A stretch of DNA of 64,000 nt from Sorangium cellulosum (GTDB taxonomy: Bacteria; Myxococcota_A; Polyangia; Polyangiales; Polyangiaceae). Within the stretch, counting starts at the first letter, position 1, and each line of letters starts with the position of its first letter. The position numbers and the translations under genes were made by a program. Location of the stretch: contig NZ_CP012673.1 of assembly GCF_002950945.1 (NCBI RefSeq), positions 10,988,501-11,052,500 on the forward strand. Reading direction: 5' to 3'. This document shows, one piece after another, positions 42,910 through 51,575 of this stretch. The notes under the pieces are model-generated. The model was not told where the DNA came from. It did no database searches and saw nothing but the letters and a program-made list of their open reading frames with translations.

Positions 42910-43419
42910 GCCAACCTCCGACTGTACTTTATCCAGGTCCAAGCGAAATCACGCACCTCCCCCTCGGCGCCAGAGCAGCGGCTCCGACATGCGCTAGGAG
43001 GCGCGGATGTGCGACTGTCTCACGGAAAAGACAGGACGTCCAGGGGGTCTACCCGCAGGCGGCGTCCCCTGGAAGCGAAGCGCCGCCCGCCTCGGTATCG
43101 GCGGAGCTCACGTTGTCGGAGGCCAGCACGTCGAGCGCTCAACAGGGTCGCTCGTGGCGCAGAGGTGAACCGGATAACCTCGGGGCGCTCCGCAGCCCGG
43201 GTCGAGGCAGCACGACCAGGTCGGGACACGCCGGGGAGCTCGCACAGCGAGCCGCTGCGCTGCCGCCCAACCACCTCGAGCGTCGGGCGCGGAGGACCGG
43301 AGCGCGCCGGTAAACGACCCACCCAGAGGCCCGATCCGGGGTTGCGGTCACCTGACCCAGGTTCGGGTAGCCCCATCCGTCAGCCAGCCCGGCAAGGCTG
43401 GCGCGCTCGCCGTCGCGGC
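42910..43419. other. Intergenic region between esterase and kinase genes
   Basis: 510 bases; the esterase promoter must lie at its left end. Open frames across it are Arg-rich and noncoding in character. No structure seen beyond short CCAGGTT half-copies near 43357. Confidence 0.5.
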
Positions 43420-44985
43420 TCAGAAGATCGAGCTCTTCCACCGGCCCGCGTCGGTGGCCCGTTTTCGCGGGGGCGCTCCGCCCGTGCTCCGCGGCGCCTC
43501 CGCCGCGCGGACGGGGCGGCTCGATCCGCTCGGGCTGGCCTCCGTGGCGGGTCGCGGCGCGGGCTCCGTCGGCGTCGCGACGGGCGGCGCCGCGGCGGGC
43601 GGCGGCGCGGCGGGCGGCGGCGCTGGCACGGGTCCGGCCGGCGGGACCGCCGAGCACGCGGCCGCCAGGAACGCCCTCGGCGCCTGAGCCGCCTCAGCCG
43701 CCGCAGCGCGGCGAACGGCCGCGTGCACCTCGCCGCTGACCGGCTGCAGCGCGACGGCGGCCTCCGACCGCCGCGACGGCAGCGCGGTGGTGAGCGCCAG
43801 CCCCAGCCCGAGCGCCACGAGGAGGCCAGCCGCCGCGAGGTGCAGCCTCGTCCGCCGCGCCCGCGCGGCAGGCGCCCGCGCGACCGGCACCTCCGACACG
43901 CCGACCGCGGCCATGAAGGCGGCGATCATCGGCTTGATGGAAGGGAACCGCTCCTCGGGATCCAGGGCGAAGGCGCGCGCGAACCAGGTCTCCAGCTCGG
44001 GCGGCGCCCCCGGGCACAACGTCGACAGCGGGGGTCGCGCGCTGGCGAGGACGGAGGCGAGCACGTCGGCCATCGTGCGGCCCGCGAAGGGCTGCTGGCC
44101 GGTGAGCGCCACGTGCGCGACCACCGCGAGGGCCCACATGTCGAGCTGCGGATCCGCGTGCCCCTCGCACGTGTGCTCCGGGCTGAGGTAGGCCGGCGTG
44201 CCCAGCACCACCCCCTCCGCGGTCTGGCGCGGGAAGTCGGCCGCCAGATCCTGGCGGATCCACTTGGCGATCCCGAAGTCGGCGACCTTGGCGCGCAGGC
44301 GGCCGTCGCGCCCCTCGAGGAGCAGGAGGTTCGACGGCTTGATGTCGCGGTGCACGATCCCGAGGCCATGCGCCACCGAGAGGGCCTCGCCGATCTGGCC
44401 GAGGAGCGCCGCGAGCTCCGCCGGCGGCACGGGGCCTCGCTCCTGGATCAGCTGCCGGAGAGACTGGCCGCGCACGTGCTCCATGACGAGGTACGGGCCC
44501 ACCACGGGATCCTCGCCGGCGTCGTGCACGGTGACGATGAGGTCGGTCTTGCGCGCGAGCTGCGCCGCGACCTGCGCCTCGAAGCGGAAGCGCTCCATCG
44601 CGTCGATGGCGAGGTTATGGCGCGGAAGCGTGAGGAATTTGAGCGCGACGTCGATGCGCAGGACGCGGTCGTGCGCGCGCCACACCTCGCCCATGGCGCC
44701 CCGGCCGAGCGGATGCACGAGTTTGTACCGCCCGGCGACGAGGCGGCCCGGCAGGAGCTCCGCGCGGGCGTCGCTCCGCCCGGCCCCGCGCGGCGCCGCA
44801 GGACGGGGCTGCGCCGCCTGCGCGCAGAGCGTCGCAGAGTCGCGCGCGCCGCCTCTCGCCGGGGGTTCGGATTGCCGACCCGAAGAGGGAGGCTGCAGCA
44901 CGCCGTTGATCTTGGTGCCGCCCCCGTGTCCCAGACCGGTGGATGTGCCCATGGGGTGACGACCTGAGGCGAGAGGCCGGGACAT
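43420..44985 (-). CDS. Hanks-type Ser/Thr protein kinase with one membrane segment
   Basis: 521 residues from ATG 44985 (44952 also possible). Kinase domain: Gly loop LGRGAMGEVW, Lys in VALKFL, catalytic HRDIKPSN, VADFGIAKW (DFG), and GTPAYLSPEH at the end of the activation loop. One membrane helix follows (LHLAAAGLLVALGLGLALTTAL), then a Pro/Ala/Arg-rich extracytoplasmic tail with no sensor domain I recognise. Typical of myxobacterial signalling kinases; phosphorylates Ser/Thr targets in the cytoplasm. No partner phosphatase or target is adjacent. Confidence 0.93.
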   Translation of the reverse strand: MSRPLASGRHPMGTSTGLGHGGGTKINGVLQPPSSGRQSEPPARGGARDSATLCAQAAQPRPAAPRGAGRSDARAELLPGRLVAGRYKLVHPLGRGAMGEVWRAHDRVLRIDVALKFLTLPRHNLAIDAMERFRFEAQVAAQLARKTDLIVTVHDAGEDPVVGPYLVMEHVRGQSLRQLIQERGPVPPAELAALLGQIGEALSVAHGLGIVHRDIKPSNLLLLEGRDGRLRAKVADFGIAKWIRQDLAADFPRQTAEGVVLGTPAYLSPEHTCEGHADPQLDMWALAVVAHVALTGQQPFAGRTMADVLASVLASARPPLSTLCPGAPPELETWFARAFALDPEERFPSIKPMIAAFMAAVGVSEVPVARAPAARARRTRLHLAAAGLLVALGLGLALTTALPSRRSEAAVALQPVSGEVHAAVRRAAAAEAAQAPRAFLAAACSAVPPAGPVPAPPPAAPPPAAAPPVATPTEPAPRPATEASPSGSSRPVRAAEAPRSTGGAPPRKRATDAGRWKSSIF

Positions 44986-45167
44986 GTCCCCAGCGTATCG
45001 CGAACGCGGCGGGCTTTGAATCGAGAACCCCCGAGGCCGCTCGCAAGCGTGGTTCTGCAATCCCACGAAAACACCGCGCGGCGCAGCGCGGCTGTACTTA
45101 TCGATCGCTGGAGCGGATGGCGCGGCGCGCCCGGACCCAGGCCGGGTTAGATGCGGTGTGACGGACC

Positions 45168-45228
45168 CAGGTTGTGCGACCTGTGCGACCTGACGCAGGT
45201 TGTGCGACCGAGCTCAGGTTGTGCGACC
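45168..45228 (+). repeat. Three 14-bp direct repeats upstream of the kinase
   Basis: CAGGTTGTGCGACC occurs identically at 45168-45181, 45196-45209 and 45215-45228. A copy with one change lies at 19049-19063, so the motif is dispersed. Could be regulator sites for the kinase gene or a small mobile repeat. Confidence 0.7.
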
Positions 45229-45275
45229 CGGGTTGGATCAGGTGCCATGCCGGCCGAGGACAGGGCTCGTAGAAT

Positions 45276-45317
45276 GTTGAAACGCCAAGAACACCAAGAA
45301 CGCCAAGAGCGCCAAGA
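45276..45317. repeat. 9-bp-period repeat array
   Basis: GTTGAAACGCCAAGA followed by three more 9-bp units of the form (A/G)CGCCAAGA (one ACACCAAGA). The same kind of array, inverted and ending TTGGCGTTGAA, is at 53101-53140 beyond the lasso operon. Confidence 0.7.
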
Positions 45318-45336
45318 AGAAGATACTATCTTGGCG
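45310..45336 (-). terminator. Hairpin downstream of the PhyH gene
   Basis: Arms CGCCAAGA (45310-45317) and TCTTGGCG (45329-45336) around an 11-base loop, 27 bases past the stop of the minus-strand dioxygenase gene. No long T-run. Confidence 0.4.
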
Positions 45337-45362
45337 TCCTTGAACGCCGCCGCGGCCCAAGC

Positions 45363-46322
45363 TCAGGCCTCGTACGGCCGCAGGTCGAGCCCCGGGTACA
45401 TCCGGGCGAACAGCGCGCGGGTCTCGGCGTCCCAGTACACGTCGCCGGGGGGCGGCACCCCGAGCGCGGAGCGCTGACGCGGAGAGGCCGCCGCCATGAA
45501 CTGCCGCGCCGACTCCGACCGTGGATCCGCCGGGATGCCGACCCACATCGGCTGCCGCTGCCAGGTGGCGCGGCCGGAGTGGAAATTGACGAAGAGCGCG
45601 ATCCGGTAGGCGCTCTCGGCCTTCATCGCGGATCCTCGATGAATGGTGTTCCCCAGGGTGACCAGCGCCGAGTTGGCCGGCGCCAGGACCGCTCGCTCCG
45701 CCTTGTAGAGCGCGGGGTAACGCTCCGGGTCGTAGCTGGCGTGCCCGTCCTCCGTGAGCAGGGGGACGTCCGGCTGATCCCGGCGCGGCACCACGTACGT
45801 GGGCGCCAGCGTCTCGTCGGTGACGTCGGTGAAATAATAGATGACGAAGAGCCGCTGGTGCTCGCCGCGCGGGCGCGCGGCCACGAGGCTCGCGCCCTCG
45901 AACGCGTCGTGGTGCAGGCGCTGGTTGCGGGAGCTGCCGAACCGGGTGCCGTACTTGCCCTGCAGGACCGAATCGCCTACCCGCAGGTCGGCGGTGCCGA
46001 GCACCACCTGCGCCAGGTCGAGGAACACCTGGTCGACCGCCAGCAGGTTGAGGTCGGTCTCGGTATAGGGGAAGAACGCCGTGCGCAGCGCCTTGGCCCC
46101 GGGCTCGGGTGGCGGCAGATCGGCCGCCGCGGGCATGCAGCGGTGAGCCGCCGCGCGCGCGGCGGCGAAGCGCTCCGGGGGCAGCACGTCGCGCACGAGC
46201 ACGTAGCCGTCCCGATGGAGCCGCTCGGCGAGCCGCGCCGGAGGCGCGGCCGCAGGGACAGCGGCCTCGGGACGCACGGGCGCAGGGGTGGTCGTCGTCG
46301 TGATCGTCGTGGTGGTACTCAC
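45363..46322 (-). CDS. Phytanoyl-CoA dioxygenase (PhyH) family protein
   Basis: 319 residues from GTG 46322 (VSTTTT), with a GGAG upstream. After a Thr-rich lead, LAERLHRDGYVLVRDVLPPERF is the usual PhyH N-terminus. HHDAFEG gives the HxD iron ligands and TIHRGSAMKAESAYRIALFVNF the distal His and 2-oxoglutarate Arg. An Fe(II)/2-oxoglutarate oxygenase of unknown substrate. Upstream of and divergent from the lasso operon 1 kb away; co-function is possible (peptide hydroxylation) but not supported by linkage this loose. Confidence 0.85.
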   Translation of the reverse strand: MSTTTTITTTTTPAPVRPEAAVPAAAPPARLAERLHRDGYVLVRDVLPPERFAAARAAAHRCMPAAADLPPPEPGAKALRTAFFPYTETDLNLLAVDQVFLDLAQVVLGTADLRVGDSVLQGKYGTRFGSSRNQRLHHDAFEGASLVAARPRGEHQRLFVIYYFTDVTDETLAPTYVVPRRDQPDVPLLTEDGHASYDPERYPALYKAERAVLAPANSALVTLGNTIHRGSAMKAESAYRIALFVNFHSGRATWQRQPMWVGIPADPRSESARQFMAAASPRQRSALGVPPPGDVYWDAETRALFARMYPGLDLRPYEA

Positions 46323-47362
46323 GCGGGCTTCTCCTCTCCCGTCGACTCCACCTCCTCGCGCCACGTCGCCGCCGCGGCGGCACGGCTGTGGATGTCGCGT
46401 CTTCGAATCATGCATTGCACGTGGGAGGCCAGATCGAGCTCGGCCGTCTCCTCTGCTCGCCGCTCGACGCCGAGGCAGGCGCGCACGGCTCCCCCGCGGA
46501 GGACCCCGGAGAAGCTATTGAACCCTGCTCGTTCCTGGCAAGCGAATCAGCAAGATTCCAACACTTCACGAGCGCGCCGGAAGGCCGTCGAGCCCGCTGA
46601 ACACCGCGAGCAGGCAGCCGGCAGCAACGCACAACCATTCGAAACCACAGAGCTTCTGCGACGTGGCGCGGGGTCGGAGCGGAGCGATGACGCAGCAGCG
46701 AAGGACGCATGGCGACCCCGTGGCAGCGACGTCGCGCCGCCCTCGATCTCCCGGGAGAGCGCAAAGAGCGCACGCCGATCGCCTCACGTCAACCCATTTT
46801 GGAATCAAATAGCGTTAAGAACCCTGTGTTAATTTGTGTTAAGCAGCAGAGTCCGCCAGACCCACCGGGATCAAATTGTTAAGAAACATCGTGCCAAGTT
46901 GTGTTAAGCGCAGCGTCTGCCGCGTTCGCCTGAGGCGAACTGCCTCGACTTCGCGCGCGACCGTGCAAAGATGCCCCACGCGCGCGGGCCGGGGATCAAT
47001 GGCGTCATTCCGCGGGTTTTCGGCCGATTCTCACCACTGCACCGCAGAGACTGTTGTAACCAGGATGCGGCATTATGCCTCGGTGCTCGCGCGGGACATC
47101 TCGGTGCGGGGCAGAGGCGCTCGACATCGCCTTTCCGTGAGGACGCGGCGCACAGGGGCCATTTCCCGCTGTCTCGAAGCAATGGAATGGGGAGTGCACA
47201 AGCGCTGAGTCGGTGACTGCGGGCGAGACCTGCAAAGGCCAGCAGCACCTCGGAACGCCTGAACCGCTACGGCAAACCGTCACTCTCCACCGCCGCAAGC
47301 AGGGATGCCGGTACGCTGGCATCGGGGGGGTGGAAGGCACGGAAGAAAGGAGCTGAAGGATC
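46323..47362. other. Long region upstream of the lasso operon
   Basis: 1040 bases without a convincing gene. It includes an AT-rich stretch (46795-46915) with the tandem repeat listed next. The lasso promoter should lie in its right part; no clear -35/-10 pair was found. Confidence 0.55.
46801..46922 (+). repeat. Two imperfect 66-bp tandem repeats, AT-rich
   Basis: 46801-46857 and 46867-46922 align: each begins GG(A/G)ATCAAAT, has GTTAAGAA, then TTGTGTTAAGC and ends near C(T/C)GCC. The unit is far richer in A+T than its surroundings and contains GTGTTAA motifs. It lies ~440 bp upstream of the lasso precursor. Confidence 0.65.
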
Positions 47363-47506
47363 ATGGATCATCAGGAAACCGTCACGGAGCAGCACGACGT
47401 CGTCGAGGCCGAGGTCGAGATCGAGTTCATCGGTGCACTCGAGGAGGTCACTCGGGGTTGGACCGGACCGACCGACGACTGGTGGGACGGCGACTGGACG
47501 CCCTGA
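47363..47506 (+). CDS. Lasso peptide precursor
   Basis: 47 residues from ATG 47363, with AAGGA just upstream. The leader (31 residues) is very acidic and ends EEVTR, with Thr at the penultimate position, the hallmark of lasso leaders. The predicted core is GWTGPTDDWWDGDWTP: Gly1 as ring amine and Asp7 or Asp8 as ring acid, leaving an 8-9 residue Trp-rich tail. It is followed by a B2-type protease, an asparagine-synthetase-like cyclase and a PqqD-like protein, which completes the lasso set. The ring size (7 or 8) and the plug residues (Trp9/Trp10 likely) are inference. The core shows four Trp and four Asp, with no basic residue. Confidence 0.88.
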   Translation: MDHQETVTEQHDVVEAEVEIEFIGALEEVTRGWTGPTDDWWDGDWTP

Positions 47507-47537
47507 TCGGGCGCGCACATAGCTGAAAGTGCAGCGC

Positions 47538-47596
47538 GGCGCGGGCGTGCGCTCCTCGCCGGGCATGTCGCCCGTCCGAGGAGCCACGCCCGCGCC
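47538..47596 (+). promoter_or_regulatory. Large stem-loop between lasso A and B genes
   Basis: Arms 47538-47558 and 47577-47596 pair over about 20 bp with one bulged base; the 18-base loop can itself fold (GGGC/GCCC). No T-run, so it may protect the precursor mRNA or reduce read-through, as proposed for similar hairpins in proteobacterial lasso operons. Confidence 0.7.
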
Positions 47597-47719
47597 TCGC
47601 TTCCTCCATGCTCTGCCTGCGGCCGCGCCGCGGCCCGCGTGGAGCCCCGTATCTGCCCGTGCCGGCCGGGGTGGTCGCGTCCACCCGCCGGAGAACTGTT
47701 TACTCTAGCCGAGGTCGAT

Positions 47720-48370
47720 ATGTTGCTGAGAGACGAGCAGGACGTGCCCCGCAGGGCGCCCGAGGGGCGGCGGGCCCTGCTGGGCGAGCTGCAGCGATTC
47801 CTCCTCTCCGGTGCGCCGTTCCCCGCCGCCGCGTGGGTGCGGCACAGGGAGCTCGTGCCCGCCCTGATCGTGTACCTGCGCGTGGGCCGAGCGTTTCGCC
47901 GCAAGGGGCTCTCGGCGGCCCTCCCGCTGATCCCTCCCGTGGCGCACCGGCCGGAGCGAGCCAGCGAGGACGCTGCGACCACGTTCTGCGCACGGGCGGC
48001 CGCGTGGCGGCTCGTGGGCCTCGCGCGGACGCTGGCCGGCCGCCACCTGTGCCTGCACGAGTCGCTCGGCGTGTGCGCGGCGCTGCGCACGCTCGGATTC
48101 CCGGTCGAGGTCGTCATCGGTTATCCCGTGATCGAGCTGGCGGACGGCGACGAGGAGCTGCACGCGTGGCCGGCGCTCGGCAATACGCCGCTCACCGGCA
48201 GATCGCACTCGCGCCCGCTCGGCTACCTGGAGCTCTACCGTTACCCGGAGAGCGCGGGCAGAAGCGTGGCTGTCGCGGAGCGCGCGCCGCGCGCGGACGT
48301 CGCTCCCGCCGGCAAGGTCGTCCATGCCGCTCGCAAGGGCGCGATCGCGGAGGGCGTGCCGTGCTGCTGA
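47720..48370 (+). CDS. Lasso peptide biosynthesis B2 protein (leader protease)
   Basis: 216 residues from ATG 47720 (GAGG upstream; a GTG at 47639 would lengthen it). The C-terminal ~110 residues match the transglutaminase-like B2 family: Cys111 in HLCLHESLGVCAALRTLGFP, then VVIGYP, and His148 in ELHAWPALGN as the second catalytic residue. The N-terminal ~100 residues form a helical extension of the sort seen in longer B proteins; the RRE is not here but in a separate gene downstream. It cuts the leader after TR. It overlaps the cyclase start by 10 bases. Confidence 0.88.
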   Translation: MLLRDEQDVPRRAPEGRRALLGELQRFLLSGAPFPAAAWVRHRELVPALIVYLRVGRAFRRKGLSAALPLIPPVAHRPERASEDAATTFCARAAAWRLVGLARTLAGRHLCLHESLGVCAALRTLGFPVEVVIGYPVIELADGDEELHAWPALGNTPLTGRSHSRPLGYLELYRYPESAGRSVAVAERAPRADVAPAGKVVHAARKGAIAEGVPCC

Positions 48371-50286
48371 GCGCCTTCGGGATGTGCGGGCGGCTCCCGT
48401 TGCCCCACCGCGCCGGCGCCGCCGCCGGGTACAGCTACGAGGCGCCGGGCAACGTCTTTGCCCCGCCGCCGAGCTGGACGGAGGCCGCGGGGACAGGCCA
48501 CCTCGTGCAGGGCCCGGCGTACGTGTCGGGGAAGGAGATCGCGGCCGCGGCCGGTGGCCCAACGACGCCGCGGATCTTGCTGACCGGGTGGGTCGAGCTC
48601 TCGTCACCTCCCGGCCACCGCCACGGCGAGCGCTCGGCGCTCCGGGAGCTCGAGGCCCTGCTCGACGAGCACGGCCCGGACGCGGTGAGGCGGCTGCGCG
48701 GCGACTTCGTGATCGCCCACCTGCTCCCTGACCGCTCGGAGCTGCGGCTCTACCGGGGCGTCAACGCCCTGATCCCCCTCTTCTGGCGGTGCACGGCCGA
48801 CACGTTCGCGTGGGCCACGAACCCCGCCCACCTGCTGGACGTCCAGCGGCCGAGGTTCTCGGACGTCGACGCCGAGCTGCTCCCCATGATCATCGCCGGG
48901 AAGGGCTTCCCGCAGGACCGGTCGTGGTTCACGTCGGTGCGGCGGCTGCCGGCCGGCGACAGCCTCGTCGTGGCCGCGGGCGCGCGGCAGCCGGTGATCC
49001 GGCGGTTCGACCAGTTCTCCCCGGTGGAGGACGCCCCGCGCACGCTGCGCGAGGCCGCGGACGGCCTCCAGCAGCGGCTCGACCAGGCCTGCTCGCGCAT
49101 GCTGTCGGCGGAGCGGAGCGCCGTCGTCCTGCTCAGCGGCGGCATCGACTCCGCCGCCGTCTCCTACGAGGTCGGCCGGAAGCTCGACGGGGCCACCGGG
49201 CTGCACTTCACCCTGGATTCGTTCCCGGGCTTCCACGAGGACCTGAACGCGGCGGAGTCCGTCGCGCGCACCTGCGGCCTCTCGCTCGTGTCCTACGACA
49301 TGTCGAGGCACGTCTCGCGAGGGGGCGATTACCTCGACCGGCCGAGGGACGGCGCGGTCCCGCAGACGCAGGTGCCCTTGCAGGGGGTGGCCGCGGCCGC
49401 GGCGCAGGCCGAGTCGGACGGCGCGACGTTCGTCGTCTCCGGGCTGCTCTCCGACCAGATCCTGGCGCATGACCTGCACCGGGGCCTGTTCGAGGTCGCC
49501 GGCCTCTCGATGCTGAACCCGATGGTGGCCGGCGAGCCGATCTGGCAAACGCTCGATCAGATGGCGAGCTCGTCGCTCGCGGGCTCGCTGCGCGGCGGCC
49601 GGCGTGTCCTCGGCGTCCTGCATTACCTGCGGGGCCTGGTCAGCGGCGATCCGACCATCGCGCTGCCCAGCCGGGAGGTGATCGTTCACCCCATCGGCTT
49701 CACCCGCGACGCTGCCGACCGGGTGACCCGCGCCCTCCAGAGCTCGGCCCGGCGGGCGCAGGACAACCTGCGCTCTGCCCTCGAGGACAGCGGCCGGCGC
49801 GGCGCCCCCCTGCCCCGCGGCATCACGTCGCTGTACATGCTGGGCGAGGCGTTCAACACGGCGAACGTGCAGGCGGCATGGCTGAACGACTGCCTGCCGA
49901 GGAAGCGGTTCGTCGCGACCCCCTTCGCGGATCGCGACGTGATCGAGTACGCCCTCTCGCTGCCGACGCGCCACCGGCTCGGCTTCGGGTACGGCGCCAC
50001 GGTGGACAAGTTCGCCCTGCGCTTCGCCTACGCCGAGCGGGGGGTGCCGCTCGAGATCGCGCACCGCACGCAGCAGGCGAGGATCGACGCCATCCCCGCG
50101 GTGTTCGTGAACCACAATTTCGACCGCTGCCGGCGGCTGCTCGGCGAGGACTCCGTGCTCTGCGAGCTGAACGTCCTCAGCCGGGAGTTCGTGAAGGGCC
50201 TGTCCCCGCGGGGCATCCACCGCAACGGTGAGGAGATCTCCCGTCTATGCGTCATCGAACAATGGCTGAGGGGGCTCGAGCGATGA
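48361..50286 (+). CDS. Lasso peptide cyclase (asparagine synthetase-like, C protein)
   Basis: 641 residues from GTG 48361, overlapping the B2 gene. The N-terminal glutaminase-type domain lacks an initial Cys (VLLSAFGMCG). The synthetase domain has the PP-loop SGGIDS (259-264) that adenylates the ring Asp, and later TLDSFPGFHED and VDKFALRFAYA segments. It closes the isopeptide bond between Gly1 and the acid side chain while the tail is threaded. The length is normal for lasso cyclases. The stop overlaps the next ATG. Confidence 0.92.
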   Translation: MLLSAFGMCGRLPLPHRAGAAAGYSYEAPGNVFAPPPSWTEAAGTGHLVQGPAYVSGKEIAAAAGGPTTPRILLTGWVELSSPPGHRHGERSALRELEALLDEHGPDAVRRLRGDFVIAHLLPDRSELRLYRGVNALIPLFWRCTADTFAWATNPAHLLDVQRPRFSDVDAELLPMIIAGKGFPQDRSWFTSVRRLPAGDSLVVAAGARQPVIRRFDQFSPVEDAPRTLREAADGLQQRLDQACSRMLSAERSAVVLLSGGIDSAAVSYEVGRKLDGATGLHFTLDSFPGFHEDLNAAESVARTCGLSLVSYDMSRHVSRGGDYLDRPRDGAVPQTQVPLQGVAAAAAQAESDGATFVVSGLLSDQILAHDLHRGLFEVAGLSMLNPMVAGEPIWQTLDQMASSSLAGSLRGGRRVLGVLHYLRGLVSGDPTIALPSREVIVHPIGFTRDAADRVTRALQSSARRAQDNLRSALEDSGRRGAPLPRGITSLYMLGEAFNTANVQAAWLNDCLPRKRFVATPFADRDVIEYALSLPTRHRLGFGYGATVDKFALRFAYAERGVPLEIAHRTQQARIDAIPAVFVNHNFDRCRRLLGEDSVLCELNVLSREFVKGLSPRGIHRNGEEISRLCVIEQWLRGLER

Positions 50287-50582
50287 GACCGAGGGTGACA
50301 CTCGCCGATCACATCGTCTTCCGCGAGCTGCCGTTCTGCGGCGTGCTGCTGGACACCAGGGACTTTCACGCCTACAGGCTCTCCCGGCGCGCGGCCGAGG
50401 CGCTGCGGGCTGCCCTGTACGGCCCCGGGGCGGCGAGCCCTCACGGGTCGCTGATCAAGGACGGTGAGGCCGGCGGTCCCGGGCTGCGCGACGAGGTCAC
50501 GCGGCGGCTGCTCGAGTCGCTGACGTCGCGCGGCATGGTGCGGATCGTCGACGAGCAGCCGGATTACGCGGGGAAGGCATGA
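50283..50582 (+). CDS. PqqD-like RRE protein (lasso B1)
   Basis: 99 residues from ATG 50283, overlapping the cyclase stop as ATGA. VTLADHIVFRELPFCGVLLDTRDFHAYRLSRRAAEALRAAL has the three strands and helices of PqqD-fold RiPP recognition elements. It should bind the acidic leader and hand it to B2 and the cyclase. Here B1 lies after the cyclase, giving the order A-B2-C-B1. Confidence 0.85.
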   Translation: MRPRVTLADHIVFRELPFCGVLLDTRDFHAYRLSRRAAEALRAALYGPGAASPHGSLIKDGEAGGPGLRDEVTRRLLESLTSRGMVRIVDEQPDYAGKA

Positions 50583-50608
50583 CCCAGGGGCGGACATGAG
50601 GTGAGGAC

Positions 50609-51550
50609 ATGATCGAGGCGGTGGAACAGCGGCCCATCCGCGCGGAGGACGGGGCGAGCGGCCTGGTTCGCGGCGCCGAGCTCGGCCTGTCCTGGGTGAC
50701 GCGGCACCTGGACGCGTTCATCCCGTGGGAGGACGACCAGGTGAGCCTGGCGAGCCTGAAGCGGCTGGGCGACCTCTCGTTTCCCTGCAGCTACCTGCAC
50801 GCCTGGCAGACGTCGGCCTCCTGCGCGCGGCTCCCGCTGGCGCAGCACCTCCCCCGCTGGGAAGCGCTCCTCCTGCGCTGCTGCGAGGACAGCCGCTTCC
50901 TCGACGCCGCCCTCGCCGACCCGGAGGAGGGCCTCTACCGGATGCAGCTCTACGGGTGGTTGCGTGTCATGGGGTATCGCTCGGCGCGCTGCGAGGACGT
51001 CATGCGGCAGCTGTGGAGGCGAGGGTGCACCCCTCGCTCCGTCGGCGCGCTGCATTGCCTGTGGAAGGCGGGGTACGTGCGGCGGGAGCCCGACTGGGCG
51101 GCGCTGTGCCGGGAGCACGTGCTGAGCCGGGAGGCGTGTGTCGACTCCCTCGACGTCAAGACCACCTACCGGGTCACCCACGCGCTCTTCTATGCGACCG
51201 ATTTCGGCAACCAGGCTTTGCCGCTCCCGAAAGGGGAGGCGGACCGGGTCGCGGGCGTCGTCGAGCGGCTGCTCCATCGGTATCACCTGCGCGGGAAGTG
51301 GGATGTCGTGGGCGAGCTGCTCATCAACCTGGTCTGCCTGGGGCGACACGGCTCCGCGCTGTACGACCGGGCGCTCCGTGCCTTCACGGGCGCCCGGCTG
51401 CCCGGCGGCGCCATCCCCATGAACCGCGATTTCGAGCAGGAGTTCCACGCCGCGGAGGGGCGGATGCCGGACAGCGAGGTGTTCCGCTGGTGCCACCACC
51501 CCACGCTGGTCGAGCTCGTGCATTGCGCCGCCGCGCTCCGGACGTGGTGA
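50609..51550 (+). CDS. All-helical protein of the lasso operon, function unknown
   Basis: 313 residues from ATG 50609 (GTGAGG upstream). Helix-rich with repeats of LWxxG and conserved-looking TTYRVTHALFYATDFGNQALP. That segment recalls DUF6895-type proteins from actinobacterial biosynthetic clusters; I recall this from memory and it needs checking. Cys- and Trp-rich; no membrane segments, no cofactor motif. It lies 26 bases after B1 and 25 before the monooxygenase, so it is part of the operon. It may be a partner of the monooxygenase, a carrier or an alpha-toroid enzyme. Confidence 0.8.
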   Translation: MIEAVEQRPIRAEDGASGLVRGAELGLSWVTRHLDAFIPWEDDQVSLASLKRLGDLSFPCSYLHAWQTSASCARLPLAQHLPRWEALLLRCCEDSRFLDAALADPEEGLYRMQLYGWLRVMGYRSARCEDVMRQLWRRGCTPRSVGALHCLWKAGYVRREPDWAALCREHVLSREACVDSLDVKTTYRVTHALFYATDFGNQALPLPKGEADRVAGVVERLLHRYHLRGKWDVVGELLINLVCLGRHGSALYDRALRAFTGARLPGGAIPMNRDFEQEFHAAEGRMPDSEVFRWCHHPTLVELVHCAAALRTW

Positions 51551-51575
51551 CGGCGAGGAAGGAAGGGCCGAGAGC

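Larger units (their letters stand above)
44986..45362. other. Repeat-rich intergenic region, kinase / dioxygenase
   Basis: 377 bases with three CAGGTTGTGCGACC copies and the 9-bp-period array plus hairpin, listed separately. No gene. Confidence 0.6.

Noticed and set aside
47071..47082. Promoter for the lasso operon at TTGTAA/CATTAT
   Set aside because: Spacing of only 11 bases between the hexamers; not a workable sigma-70 promoter.
46566..47248. Several 70-115 residue frames upstream of the lasso operon as a second precursor or immunity gene
   Set aside because: None has a leader with Thr at -2, a core with suitable ring residues, or good composition.
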